This document shows positions 1 through 12,089 of a DNA stretch of 64,000 nucleotides, one piece after another. Within the stretch, counting starts at the first letter, position 1, and each line of letters starts with the position of its first letter. The notes under the pieces are model-generated. The model ran no database searches and was not told the DNA's origin. It worked only from the letters and a program-made list of their open reading frames with translations. Position numbers and translations under genes: made by a program. This DNA is from JAOUEA01 sp963797635 (GTDB lineage Bacteria; Actinomycetota; UBA4738; HRBIN12). Location of the stretch: contig CAWCPZ010000008.1 of assembly GCA_963797635.1 (NCBI GenBank), positions 124,001 to 188,000 of the forward strand, written 5' to 3'.

Positions 1-72
1 GGAACGCACGAACCGGTCCGGGTTCCCGTCCGTACTACGGTTGTTCACGTCGGATCCGCTAAGGGGGGCCCT

Positions 73-429
73 ATGTCGAGTGTTGTCGGTCGCCGGGCAC
101 GCATCGTCGCGTGCGCGGCCACGGTCATGGTGCTGGCCACGGCGGTGCCGGCCTCGGCGGTCACCGTCGTGCGAGGAGACGGGAGCCGCTGGCGTCCGGC
201 GACCGTATCCATCGATCGCGGTGGTGCAGTGAAGTGGCGCGCGGTGTTCCGGTCCCACGTCGTGAAGGCCTACGGCGGGAACTGGAGCTACCGCCGGTCG
301 ATCGCGCAGGGTGATTCGGTCCGCCGGGTGTTCAACAGCTCTGGGACCTTCCGGTTCTACTGCACGATCCACGGCAACGTGAGCGGTGGCAACTGCACCG
401 GGATGTGCGGCAAGGTGCTGGTGAGCTGA
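73..429 (+). CDS. Secreted cupredoxin-domain (plastocyanin-like) protein
   Basis: A 118-residue protein with a Sec signal peptide (hydrophobic residues 11-26, likely cleavage after ASA at 29). The mature part looks like one small type-1 copper domain: His62 in SHVV, then Cys97 and His100 in YCTIHG and Met111, giving a His...Cys-x2-His...Met ligand set. Two further cysteines (108 and 112) flank the Met and could form a disulfide or alter the site. Small cupredoxins are exported electron carriers or copper binders. The ATG follows a purine-rich GGGGGG stretch. No redox partner lies next to it, so the role is open. The fold call rests on the ligand pattern and length. Confidence 0.75.
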   Translation: MSSVVGRRARIVACAATVMVLATAVPASAVTVVRGDGSRWRPATVSIDRGGAVKWRAVFRSHVVKAYGGNWSYRRSIAQGDSVRRVFNSSGTFRFYCTIHGNVSGGNCTGMCGKVLVS

Positions 430-498
430 CGCCCGTCCGAGCGCATCGGCTTCGGCCTCCTGGTTGGTGGTGGGCCGCCCACGCCGTAACGTCACGGT

Positions 499-3400
499 GT
501 GTCCACGACGGTAGGTCTGGATGCGGTCTCTGAGGTCGGGGTTGACGCGTTCGCTCCGTACGTCCCCCGGATCCTCATGCGTCAGCTCGCGCATGCGCCG
601 GACCAGCCCGCGTGGACGCTCGAGGGCAGCGTCGTGTTCGTCGACATCTCCGGCTTCACGAAACTGTCCGAGAAGCTGGCCCGCAAGGGCAAGGAGGGCG
701 CCGAACAGGTCACCGAGGCGATCGAATCCTGCTTCACCGAGCTGCTCGCCGTGGCCTACGCGAACGGTGGCGGCCTGCTCAAGTTCGGCGGCGACGCGCT
801 GTTGCTGTTCTTCTCGGGCGAGGGACACGCTGCTCGGGCCGGCGCGTCCGCCGTGGGGATGCGCACCACCCTGCGGACCGTCGGCAAGATCAACCTGCCG
901 CGCGCCAAGATCCAGCTGCGCATGTCGGTGGGCGCGCACAGCGGTTCGTTCGACTTCTTCCTCGTGGGGGATTCTCACCGCGAGCTGATCGTGGCCGGCC
1001 CGGCCTGGACGCACACGGTGCTGATGGAGCACGAAGCGATCGCGGGCCAGATCCGCGTGAGCCGGGATATGGCGGCGCTGCTGCCCGAAGGATGCCTCGG
1101 CCTGGCCGAAGGGCCGGGCTCGTTGCTCATCCGGGAACCCTCCGGGGTGGAACCGGTCGAGGACGAGGCCCGTCCGGATCTGGCGGCCGCCACGATCGCC
1201 GGATGTCTGTCGGGCGTGTTGCGTGCCCACGTGGCCGCGGGCGGAGGCGCCCCCGAGCACCGGCAGGTGGTCACGGCGTTCCTCCGGTTCGGCGGGACCG
1301 ATGAGATGCTCGCCAAGCACGGTTCCCACGAGACCGCCGCGGCGCTCCACGCGATGGTGAGCTGCGTGCAGATGGCCGCCGACGAGCAAGGGGTGTGCTT
1401 CCTCGGCACCGACGTGGATACCGACGGCGGCAAGATGATCCTGACCTCGGGGGCGCCGGTCAACACCGGCAGCGACGAGGAGCGCATGCTGCTCACGCTC
1501 CGGCGGATCGCCGATGCCGACCTGCCGCTGCCCCTCGGCATCGGCGTGAACCGCGGAGGCGTGTTCGCCGGCGACATCGGCCCGTGGTACCGGCGGACGT
1601 ACACGGTGATGGGGGACGGGGTGAACCTGGCCGCCCGGCTCATGGCCCAGGCCGGCGCGAACGAGATCTACGCCACGGCCGAGGTGTTGGAGCACTCGGA
1701 CACGCGGTTCGAGGTGACCGAACTCGAGCCATTCGCGGTGAAGGGCAAGAGCAAGCCCGTCCATGCGTGGTCGCTGGGAGCGGCGACGGGATCGCGATCG
1801 CGCGAAGCCCCGCTGGAACGGTTCTCGCTCGTGGGGCGGGACGCCGAGATGGCGGTGCTCGACGCCGCTCTCGAGCGGACCCGCGCCGGGGAGGGGCGCC
1901 TCGTGCAGGTCGTCGGGGAGCCCGGGATCGGCAAGACGCGCTTGCTCGAAGAGGTCCGTGGCCGCTCCGAAGGGTTGATCCTGCTGCGGGCCACCTGCGA
2001 GGCCTACACCGCGTCCACGCCGTACATGGTGTGGCGAGAACTGCTGCGGGAGCTGCTCGACCTGGGGTACGACGATCCCGACGACGTCGTGCTCGACCGG
2101 CTGTACCCCACCGTCGCGAACGCCGATCCCGAGCTGCTCCCATGGTTGCCGCTCATCGGACGGCCGTTCGGTATCGAGATCCCCGCGACCCAGGAGGTCG
2201 AGATGCTGGGCGAGGAGTTCCTGCGCGCCCGGTTGCACGAATCGGTCGCCACGCTCCTCGATCTGATCCTGGACGAGCCGGCGCTGATCGAGATCGAAGA
2301 CGTCCACCACATGGACGACGCGTCGGCCGACCTGCTGGGCTACATCGCCGATCATCTCGACGGCCGCCCCTGGCTCTTCTGCGTCAGCCGGCGTCCGGGG
2401 GCGAAGGGGTTCACGCACGACGTCACGTCCGACTCCGTGATCGTCGAACCCGAGGCTCTGTCGGCCGAGGGGGCGATGCAGCTCGGTGGCGCCGTTGCCG
2501 AACTGCACCCGCTGCCACCCCACGCGCTGACGACGGTGGTGGAACGATCGGGCGGCAACCCCCAGTTCCTGCATGACCTGGTGCTGGCCGCCGCCGCCAC
2601 GGGCGGGGCCGAGGGGTTGCCGGACTCGGTGGAGTCTGCGGCGATGGCCCGGATCGATCGCCTGGCTCCGCAGGACCGCGCGCTGGTCCGCCGCGCATCG
2701 GTGCTGGGCATCAGCGTGCCCATCAAGGCGCTCGGCTGGGTCCTCGACAACGACTCGCCGCAGCCCGACGCCGCCACCTGGGAGCGCCTCTCGGAGTTCT
2801 TCGAGCAGGAGGGCGACGGCTACATCCGGTTCCGTCGAGCGCTGTTGCGCGATGCGGCGTACGAAGGGCTGCCATTCCGACTCCGGCGGTCGCTGCACAT
2901 CGCGGCGGTCGACCACCTCGAACGCGAACCCGGCGGCGTGGAGGAGGAGACCGAGGCGCTGTCCCTGCATTCGTACCTGGCGGGGCGGTTCGACAAGGCG
3001 TGGGTCTACGGCCGGCTGGCCGGCGACCGTGCGCGTGATCTCGCCGTTCCCTCGGAGGCGGCGCGCTTCTATCGACGGGCGCTGGATGCCGCCCGCAAGA
3101 CCGAGGCCGGCTCCGTCGCCGAGGACGATCTCGCCGACGTCACCGAGGCGCTGGGCGAGATGCTGCTGCGCGCCGGTGAACTCGACGAAGCCACCCGGAT
3201 CTTCGCCGAGGCGCGGAAGATGCACGACGCCGATCCCGTCGGGCGAGCCAGGTTGCTGCTGCGCGAGGCCTACGTCGCCGAACGCGTGGGCCGGCCGGAT
3301 CTGGTGGTGCGGCGCGCGCGCAAGATCGCGACCGAGCTGGAAGGGATCGATTCGGCCGAAGCCACGGAGCTGCGGGCCCAGGCCGCGGTCTCGCTCGCGG

Positions 3401-4318
3401 CGGCACGCCATCTCCAGGGCCGCGCCGAGGAATCCGTGCGGATCAGCCTGGACGCGATCCGGGAGGCCGACTCGGTGGACGATCGCAAGGCGCGCGCCGA
3501 CGCCTACGTGGTCATGGACTGGGCCCTGCTCGACCTCGGCCGCTACGACGAGGCGACGCATCTCGAGGAGGCGCTCGAGTACTACGAGTCGATCGGCGAT
3601 TTCAACGCCGCGGCCTCGGTCCACAACAGCATGGGGGCGCTCGCCTACTTCCAGGGGCGTTGGGAGGAGGCGGTCGGCTTCTACGACCGGTTCATCGAGA
3701 CCAAGGAGCGGCTCGGCGACCCGGTCCACGCCGCCAGCGGCATGTTGAACGTGGCGGAGGTGCTCTCAGATCAGGGGCGCTGGGACGAAGCCGAGGAGCG
3801 GCTCCGCGTGGTCCTGCGCGTCGCCCGCGGCGCCAAGGAGGAGAACCTGGCCGCCTACGCCACGGCCTACCTCGGCAGGGTGCTGAGCCGGGCGAGTCAG
3901 GGCAGCGACGGAGAGGCGCTGCTCGAAGAGGCGTCGGCCTCGTTCACCGCGCAGCGTGCCGACCGCGAGGTGGAGCAGGTCCGCGGCTGGCAGGCCGAGC
4001 ACGCGATGCTGGAAGGCAAGTGGAGTGAGGCCTTGGCGTCGGCCGACGAACTCGTGGCCGACGGCGCCGATGGCGCACTGGTGCAGCGGATCCGGGGCGT
4101 GGGGCTCGGGACGGCTGGGAGCGCGCGACGCCTCCCAGGAGGCGCTCGGCCTCAGCCTCGAGCGAGCCGAGGAGGAGGGATCGTCGTTCGAGCGGGCCCT
4201 CACCGAACTCGCATGGGCCGACCTGTTCCCCGACGAGGGGACCGATGACCGACGCCGGAGCGCCGAGGCCCTGCTGGAGGGCCTCGGCGTGGTCCGGATC
4301 GCGGTGCCGTCGAGCTAG
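499..4318 (+). CDS. Tandem class III nucleotidyl cyclase fused to AAA ATPase and TPR (frameshift near 4108)
   Basis: About 1,270 residues when a one-base insertion near 4108 is corrected; the downstream frame continues to the TAG at 4316-4318. Order: cyclase domain C1 (residues ~40-230), C2 (~255-430), a P-loop ATPase (Walker A GEPGIGKT near 475, a Walker B-like stretch near 597) and TPR-like helices from ~830 to the end. C1 has both metal aspartates (FVDISGF and FGGDALL). C2 lacks the first but has the transition-state Asn/Arg in VNLAARL. The two domains therefore probably form one composite active site, as in animal soluble adenylyl cyclase (ADCY10), which has the same domain order. The start is GTG. 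cAMP rather than cGMP as product is inferred. Confidence 0.8.
4261..4289. terminator. 11-bp inverted repeat inside the cyclase 3' end, possible bidirectional terminator
   Basis: Perfect arms CGCCGAGGCCC (4261-4271) and GGGCCTCGGCG (4279-4289) with a 7-nt loop. The repeat lies within the last codons of the cyclase and just beyond the stop codon of the convergent secreted-protein gene, so it could end transcription from that side. There is no U-tract, as is common in GC-rich actinobacteria. A degraded copy is found at 5658-5687. Confidence 0.5.
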
Positions 4319-5534
4319 CGGGTGAGCCGGGGGTCGCCCGCTCCGAAGTAGCTCTCACTGAGCTGCAGCATCCCGGCGTTGGGCCCGGTCTCGAACAACG
4401 TCACGGTCTGGTTGGTGATGCACCAGAACTCGCCCGACGGCAGGTCCGGGTAGTTGTCACCGTCGTCGCCGTCGGCGTACGCAGAACTCCATGGCGTGCG
4501 AGCCATCCTCGCCGGCGTAGGCGATCTGCGTCGGCGGCACGGGGTTCACGGCCGTTTCGGCGACCCACTCGATCGTCATCCGGAACGCCGAACCTTCGAT
4601 GAAGGGCTTCTGGATCTCGACGGCGTCATCGGTCACCGTGATGGTGATCGGGATGTCCTCATCGCACGCGCCGGTCTGGCGCTCGAGGTCGACGCTGTCG
4701 GCTGAACCACCGAACTGCGTCGGGTAGCTGTCGCCACCGTCGGCGTCGCATCCGAGGACCGCACCCGCCACGTCGAACGGGTTCGAGGTGGCCGAAGTGA
4801 AGTTCGGGGCGGACGCGGTCAGCGTGTAGGTGCCGGCTGCATCCAGCGCCAGGTCGGTGAAGGCGGCCGCTGCGGGACTGCCGCTGGTCGCGACCGGGCT
4901 GGTACCGGAGAGGTGACCGCCCGGGGTGGCAGCCATCGCGACATTGACGCCGCTGACCGGCTGGGAGGCGCCGTTCAGGGCGCGGACGCTGACGCCACCC
5001 GGAGCGTTGATCGGGTCACCGACGCCGGTGTCGGCGGGCTGGTTGACGAACTGGAGCGAGCAGGTGCCGGTCACGGTGGTCTTCTGGGCGTTCCCCGGGA
5101 TTGTTCACGGCGAAGTTGACCGACCCGCTGAAGTCATTCGTCGTCTTCCCGACCGAAGCCCACGACCCGGTGGGCGTGCCGCACGGCGCCGTCGCCGTCA
5201 CCGAGATCGTGAAGGTGGAATAGAGCGAGAGGTTCAGGTTCTTGACCGTCACCTTGGTCGAGGTCTGGCTGATCGTCCCTCTCGACGTGGTGGCGCTCAC
5301 CTTCTGGAATCCCGGCGGGATCGTGAGCTCCACCGAGCCCAGCTTGTACAGGCTCACGTTCTTGTAGGTGGCCGAGAAGACGCCGGTGGCACCCGACGCG
5401 ACCGATGACGGCGAGACCGTCAGGTCGTACTTCTTGGCGAAGGTTGCGTTACTCGGAACGGCCGTCAACGTCAGCGCGACGAGCGCGGTGACGGTGAGCA
5501 GGGCAGCGCGCAGAGATCGCTTGCGGGCTAGCAC
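4315..5534 (-). CDS. Secreted Ig-like-domain protein, copy A (two frameshifts)
   Basis: About 405 residues once +1 shifts near 5097 and 4477 are corrected. The GTG at 5534 has a good GGGAGGAG site 7 nt upstream and opens a Sec signal peptide (RKRSLRAALL..., ending VPSNA). Two beta-rich segments follow. The second resembles bacterial Ig-like repeats (FVNQPAD ... DAAGTYTLTAS). A C-terminal module contains QTGACDEDI and WCITNQTVTLFETG and ends GAGDPRLTR. It is a paralog of copy B at 5710-7006, with the same order and nearly the same C-terminal module. The stop overlaps the cyclase stop in a CTAG. Secretion is well supported; the function is unknown, perhaps adhesin- or envelope-like. Confidence 0.7.
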
Positions 5535-5621
5535 GATGACACTCCTCCCAGGGTCGCGGGCATGACTGCAGTGCATCGTTCCTCATTCATTCGCCCTACG
5601 TCAAGTTACCGACAGGGAACA

Positions 5622-5713
5622 GGAACCTGCCCGTCCCTGACGACGGCGGACGCCGAAGCGCCGAGACCTCGCTGAAGGCCTCGGCGCGATCCGGATCGCT
5701 GATGGACGTCTAG
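5622..5713 (+). pseudogene. Duplicated remnant of the cyclase 3' end
   Basis: This stretch repeats the last ~90 bases of the cyclase gene at 4220-4318. It can still be read as ...DGGRRSAE..., then after one frame change EGLGAIRIA, against RRSAEALLEGLGVVRIA in the intact gene. It ends in a TAG that again sits in a CTAG shared with the stop of the convergent secreted-protein gene. The inverted repeat of the parent survives imperfectly (arms 5658-5665 and 5680-5687). There is no start codon and no upstream cyclase sequence. It marks one edge of a tandem duplication that carried the secreted-protein gene with it. Confidence 0.7.
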
Positions 5714-7006
5714 CGGGTGAGCCGGGGGTCGCCCGCCCCGAAGTAGCTCTCGGTGAGCTGCAGCTTCCCGGCGTTGGCCCCGGTCTCGAACAACGTCACC
5801 GTCTGGTTGGTGATGCACCAGAACTCGTCGCCGGCCCCATCGTTGCGCGGCGGCAGGTCCGGGTAGGTGTCGTCGTCGCCGCCGTCGGCCAAGCAGAACT
5901 GCATGTCATGCGGGCCGAAGCCGTCGAGGTAGTCGACCTTGGTGGCCGGCACCGGGTTCTGCGGCGTCTCCACGACCCAGTCGATCGTCATCCTGAACGC
6001 CGACCCCGCCACGAACGGCTTGATGATGTCGAACTGGTGGTCGCCGATCACGACCGTGACCGGGATGTCCTGATCGCAGGCGCCATCCTGCCGAACGAGC
6101 GCCAAGGCTCCGGCGTCGCCGGACTCCTCGATCGTGTTCGAGCCGTTCCCGCTTCACAGGTCAGCGCGGTCTCGCTGATCGTGAACGCAGAGGAGGGGTC
6201 GCTCGTGAGGCCGGCGCCCGTGGCGACCAGGCGGTAGTTGCCCGCCGCATCGATGGACAGTTCGTCGAACGTCGCCGTTCCCGCGGCGGCGGTCTCGCTT
6301 CCGCCCGAGAGGGTTCCTGTCCCCGTGGAGTCATCGGTGATGGCCAACGAGATCGATCCGGTGAACCACGGGGCGGGGGACGAGCCGGCGAAGAGGGCGA
6401 CCTGGACGGGAGGCTCCGGCAGGGTCGCCCGCGACGCTGGTGATCGTCTCGCCTTGGACGCGCGTCGGCGGGCTGCCGGCCATGCACGAACCGCAGGTCG
6501 CAGCTGGCGCCGACCGAGGTGTTGACGCTCGAACTGTCGGCGACGAAGCGGAACGTGTCTCCGCTGAAGGAGTTGCCTGTCCACGCGGAACCGCTCCAGG
6601 TGATGCTCGTGCCCGAGCACGAGGTCTGCGCGGGGGTCGTGAGCTTCATCGTCAGCACGTAGGTCTTGCCGGGCTTCACCGGCGGGATGCCCGTGACCGA
6701 GACCGAGCGACCGTCGGCCGCCACGACCTCCGTGCCGGTGCCGGTGGCGCTGGTGATCGTCGCGCCGGGTGCGCCGGTCGCGGCCAGCTTCAGCGAGTTG
6801 ATCGTGGAGTTGCCCGAAGGGGTGGCGTTCTTGAACGTCGCGGTGACGGTCACGTTGGTGGCTCCGGCCGGGATCGACGAGGGAGACATCGTGAGGGTGA
6901 AGATCTTCTCCGGCGCAGCGGTTGCGATCGTCACCGGCACCACGATGGCGGCGACAGCCAGCACCAATGCAGCTACCTTCGCGATGAACCTTCGATCTCG
7001 TCTCAT
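5710..7006 (-). CDS. Secreted Ig-like-domain protein, copy B (several frameshifts)
   Basis: Paralog of copy A, about 430 residues after correction of shifts near 6455, 6418 and 6150. The ATG at 7006 is preferred over 7024 because GGAGAGG is correctly spaced upstream. A signal peptide (FIAKVAALVLAVAAIVV..., ending TATAAPE) precedes a beta-rich domain with TMSPSSIPAGATNV, an Ig-like segment (DAAGNYRLVAT), and the shared C-terminal module (QDGACDQDI, WCITNQTVTLFETG, GAGDPRLTR). The N-terminal domains differ more between the copies than the C-terminal module does, which suggests the C-terminus is the constrained part. Function unknown; exported or surface-associated by inference. Confidence 0.7.
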
Positions 7007-7150
7007 CGGGGGGATCCTCTCCATCCTTCGGCCTGTCGGCCCTCGGCCGTTTGCCCGACGATAGGCTCCGTTGACTCCACCGTCAATGGAGATTCCGTGC
7101 AGAAGGCGTAGGTCGAACGGGCCGAAAATCCTGAGGAGGACGTGACGTGC

Positions 7151-8479
<1,329 letters not shown>

Positions 8480-8512
8480 GCAGCAAGCCTAGGAGCGCGC
8501 TGCCGCGCAACG

Positions 8513-8528
8513 GTTACGCCCGTGTGAA
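8513..8528. promoter_or_regulatory. Candidate GlnR box in the glnA2/glnE divergent promoter
   Basis: GTTAC (8513-8517), six bases, then GTGAA (8524-8528), followed by C. On the minus strand this reads TTCAC-N6-GTAAC, close to the actinobacterial GlnR consensus gTnAC-N6-GnAAC with 11-bp half-site spacing. It lies 34 bp upstream of the glnA2 start and 46 bp upstream of the glnE start. It matches the first two half-sites of the element upstream of glnA (23238-23264) in 9 of 10 positions. Confidence 0.5.
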
Positions 8529-8573
8529 CTCTGGCCTGCGCTGGCGCGCGTCGGCCGATGCGATGATGCCGGG

Positions 8574-11256
8574 GTGCTGACCCCCGAGATGCTCGGCCGA
8601 ACGTTCGCCGCGGCGCCCGACCCCGAGCTCGCGCGGGTGGCGTTCTCCAGGGTGGGCGACGATCCGCAGGCGCGCGCCGCGCTCGCCATGCCGGAGATCA
8701 CCGACATCGCGGCGAGGTTGTTGGGGTTCTCGACGGCCGCCGCCGACTTCCTGGTGGCCAACCCCGGCGAGGTGGCGATGTTCGCCGACGTCGAGGCGCG
8801 ATCGCCGGAGGCGCTCCGTGCCGAGTTGCGGGACACCGTGGATCGGCTGGGCCCCCTCGACGGCCTGCGCCGGTTCCGGCGCCGGGCCATGCTCCGCGTC
8901 GCCGCGCGCGACCTGGGGGGCGCATCGCTCGACGAGGTCGTCGCCGAGATCAGCGCGATCGCCGACGCCTGCATCGCCGAGGCGCTCGAACTCGCCCCGG
9001 GCGGCGACACGCTCGCGGTGATCGGCCTCGGGAAGCTGGGCGGCTACGAACTCAACTACGCGAGCGACGTCGACCTGCTGTTCCTGCACGAGGAGACGGG
9101 ACCCGCCGCGCAGGAAGCCGCCGAGCGCGCGGTGGCCGCCGTCACCTCGTTGCTCGCCGACCCCACCGCCGAAGGCATCGCGCTCCGTGTGGACGTGGCG
9201 CTGCGGCCCGGCGGGCGATGCCGGTGCGCTGAGCCGTTCGCTGGACGCGACCCTCGCGTACTACGAGCGGGAATCGGCCACGTGGGAGCGCCAGGCGATG
9301 ATCAAGGCCCGTCCCGTCGCGGGCCGGGCCGACCTGGGCCAGGGCTTCCTGCGGGGGATCGAACCGTTCGTCTATCCGCCCGAGCTGGCGCCCGCGGCGA
9401 TCGAGGACGTGCGGCGCACGAAGGTCCGGCTGGAGGAATACATCCGGCAGCGGGGCAAGGAGTTCACGGAGGTCAAGCGCGGCCGTGGCGGCATCCGCGA
9501 CGTGGAGTTCGCGGTGCAGCTCCTGCAGATCGTGCACGGGCGGAGAGACGCGAAGCTCCGCACGCCCACCACGCTCGCCGCCCTGCGGGCGCTCGCGATC
9601 GAGGGCTACGTCGGTGACGGCGACGCCGAGGCCCTCGCCGACGCGTACCGGTTCCTGCGACGCCTGGAGCACCGTCTGCAGATCGTGCGCGACCTGCAGA
9701 CCCACGACCTGCCGCCCGGCCGCCACGCGCGCACCACCCTGGCGCGATCGTTGGGCCTGGCCGACGCCGACGAGCTCGCCGAGCGGTACGAGGCGACCAC
9801 CGGACTCGTCCGTTCGATCCACGAGCGGTTGTTCTACCGGCCGTTGCTGGAAGCGTTCGCCGGACCGGCGCCGATGGCCCAGCTCGCCCACGGCACCGAC
9901 CGCGCCGCCACCGAGGAGCTCCTGGGCGGCCTCGGGTTCACCGACCCTGCGCGGTCCTACGACGTGCTGGGCCGCCTGGTGGATCCGTCGCACCGGATCG
10001 GCAAGGTGTTGGCGCACCTGTTCCCGGTGATGGCGCCGTCGCTCGCCCTCTCGCCCGTGCCCGACTCGGCGCTCGTCCGGCTGGAGCGGGTCGCCGAAGC
10101 CATCGGCCGCCATGAGGACGAACGGGCGATCGCCGATCTGCTCGCCGGCGATCCCCTGGCCGCCCGCCGGCTCGCGCACGTCGCCGGCGGGAGCTCGTTC
10201 GCCTCCGACCTCCTCGTGGTCGAACCCACGCGGATCCGCGCGCTGTCGGACACGCTGCTGGGCGGTGCCACCGACCCGGCGGGCGAACTGGTCGATGCCA
10301 TCGCGCGGAGCGCCGGCCGCGAACTCTCCCCGCGCGGAACCGGTGAGGCGCTCTCCGCCGTGGCGGTGCGGGTGGTGCGCGACGCGGTCGCGGCCGCCGA
10401 GCCCGACCTGCCGCTCGCCGTGATCGGGATGGGCAAGCTGGGCGCGCGCGAGCTCAACGTCGCGAGCGACCTCGACCTGCTGTTCGTCTACGAGGGCGAG
10501 GGCTCCGGCGACCTGAAGCGCGCGAGTCAGGCCGCCGAACGGGTGCTGCGCGGCATCCGCGACGCCGGGTGGGAACCCGATTCGGACCTGCGCCCGGAGG
10601 GACGCAACGGGCCGCTCGCGCGCTCGATCGCCTCCTACCTGGAGTACTGGGAGCGCTACGCCGAGACGTGGGAGTTCCAGTCGCTGCTGCGGGCCCGCGC
10701 GATCGCCGGCGATCCCGACCTCGGTCGCCGCTTCGAGTTGAACGCCGCCGACTTCGCCTTCCCGCCCGACGGCATCACGATCGACCGCGTCGTGGAGATC
10801 CGCCGCATGCGGGAGCGCATCGAACGCGAACGCGTGAAGCCGCCCGAAGCGTCGAAGTTCCATTTCAAGCTGGGACACGGATCGCTCGCCGACGTCCAGT
10901 TCGCGGTGGAGATCTCGCTGATGCGCCACGGCGGCCCGCATCCGGAGATCCGGTCGCGTCGCACGCTCGAAGCGATCGACCGGCTGGCCGAGGCGAAGTT
11001 GCTCGAGGGCAGCGTGGCTCGCGATCTGGGCTCGGCGTTCGTGTTCCTGTCCGACGTGAAGAACGCGTTGGAGATGGACCGCCGCCTGCATGTCGAGGCG
11101 GTGCCGCCCGGCCCGGCGGAGCAGACCGCGCTGGCCAGGCGCCTGGGCTACCAGGAGTACCCTCGACAGAGTTTCATCGACGACTACCTGCGCATCACCC
11201 GTCGTGCCCGCCGCGCGATGGAACGGGTCTTCACCGAGGAGGTCGCGCCCGCATGA
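8574..11256 (+). CDS. glnE: Glutamine synthetase adenylyltransferase/deadenylase GlnE (frameshift near 9217)
   Basis: About 893 residues when a one-base insertion at ~9217 (CCCGGCGGGCG) is removed. GlnE attaches AMP to, or phosphorolytically removes it from, a tyrosine of glutamine synthetase. The duplicated nucleotidyltransferase cores are clear: GLGKLGGYELN...SDVDLLF near residue 155 in the deadenylylase half and GMGKLGARELN...SDLDLLF near 620 in the adenylylase half, each followed by its helical glnD_UR-like region (DVEFAVQLLQ; DVQFAVEISL). The start is GTG. The stop overlaps the next gene's start (ATGA). A likely target, glnA with the DLYDLPPEE site, is in the same window. Both halves are complete apart from the shift, so a sequencing error is likelier than loss. 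Confidence 0.93.
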
Positions 11257-12071
11257 GCACGCCCGGAACCCGACCCACGCGAACCGTCACCACCCGTCGC
11301 ACGGCCCTGATCACGGGTGCCTCCAGCGGGTTCGGGTCGTTGTTCGCCGAGCGGTTCGCGGCCGACGGGTTCGACGTGGTGCTGGTGGCGCGCAGCGTCG
11401 AGCCGATGGAGACGCTGGCCGACCGCATCCGTTCGCGCAACGCCGTCCAGGTCGCCGTGATCGGGCACGACCTCGCCGAACCCGGCGCCACCGCGAGCCT
11501 CGTCGCTGAGCTCGCCGGGCGCGGGCTCACGGTCGACGCACTGGTCAACAACGCGGGCTTCTCCACCTACGGGCCGTTCGCCGACACGGGCGAGGCCACG
11601 ATGACCAAGATGCTCATGGTCAACGTCGTGGCCATGACCGCACTCGCACGCGCGTGCTTGCCGGGCATGCTCGAGCGCCGATGGGGTCGCGTGCTCCTGC
11701 TGGGCTCGGTGGGTTCGTTCAGTCCCGCGCCCATGACCGCGGCCTATGGAGCGACCAAGGCCTACGTGTTGTCGCTGGGGCTCGCGCTCCACGACGAGCT
11801 CAAGGGATCGGGCGTCACGGTCACCACGCTCTGTCCCGGCCCCACGGCGACCGGGTTCCAGGAACGCGCGGACATGCACGATTCGGCCCTGGTCCGGTCG
11901 GGCCTGGACTCGGCGGAAACGGTCGTCGACAAGGGGTACGCCGCGATGAAAGCGGGAAGGCCCTACCTCGTGACCGGCACCACCAGTCGCCTGTTCGCGT
12001 TCGGCACGCGGTTCCTGCCCAGGACCACGGCCGCCGGCATCGCCGGGAACGCCCAGCGACGCGTCGGCTGA
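11253..12071 (+). CDS. Short-chain dehydrogenase/reductase
   Basis: 272 residues, classical SDR fold. The N-terminal cofactor motif TGASSGFG lies near residue 26, NNAG near 104, the catalytic Ser in LGSVGS near 151 and YGATK near 164. The start overlaps the glnE stop by 4 nt (ATGA), so the two are cotranscribed, but no functional link to GS modification is known. The closest general pattern is the DltE/YqjQ-type SDRs annotated as NAD(P)-dependent oxidoreductases. The substrate cannot be read from sequence. Confidence 0.85.
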   Translation: MSTPGTRPTRTVTTRRTALITGASSGFGSLFAERFAADGFDVVLVARSVEPMETLADRIRSRNAVQVAVIGHDLAEPGATASLVAELAGRGLTVDALVNNAGFSTYGPFADTGEATMTKMLMVNVVAMTALARACLPGMLERRWGRVLLLGSVGSFSPAPMTAAYGATKAYVLSLGLALHDELKGSGVTVTTLCPGPTATGFQERADMHDSALVRSGLDSAETVVDKGYAAMKAGRPYLVTGTTSRLFAFGTRFLPRTTAAGIAGNAQRRVG

Positions 12072-12089
12072 TCCGCAAGGAGGGACATC

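Noticed and set aside
41..232. Alternative frame overlapping the cupredoxin gene
   Set aside because: No signal peptide or domain; the overlapping frame has a coherent signal peptide and copper ligands.
9142..11091. 649-codon open frame opposite glnE
   Set aside because: It lies wholly antisense to a confidently identified gene and its translation is a low-complexity Gly/Arg/Val string typical of GC-rich shadow frames.
8574..11256. Programmed frameshifting in glnE
   Set aside because: No slippery heptamer or downstream structure; similar shifts occur in many unrelated genes at G/C runs, so error is simpler.
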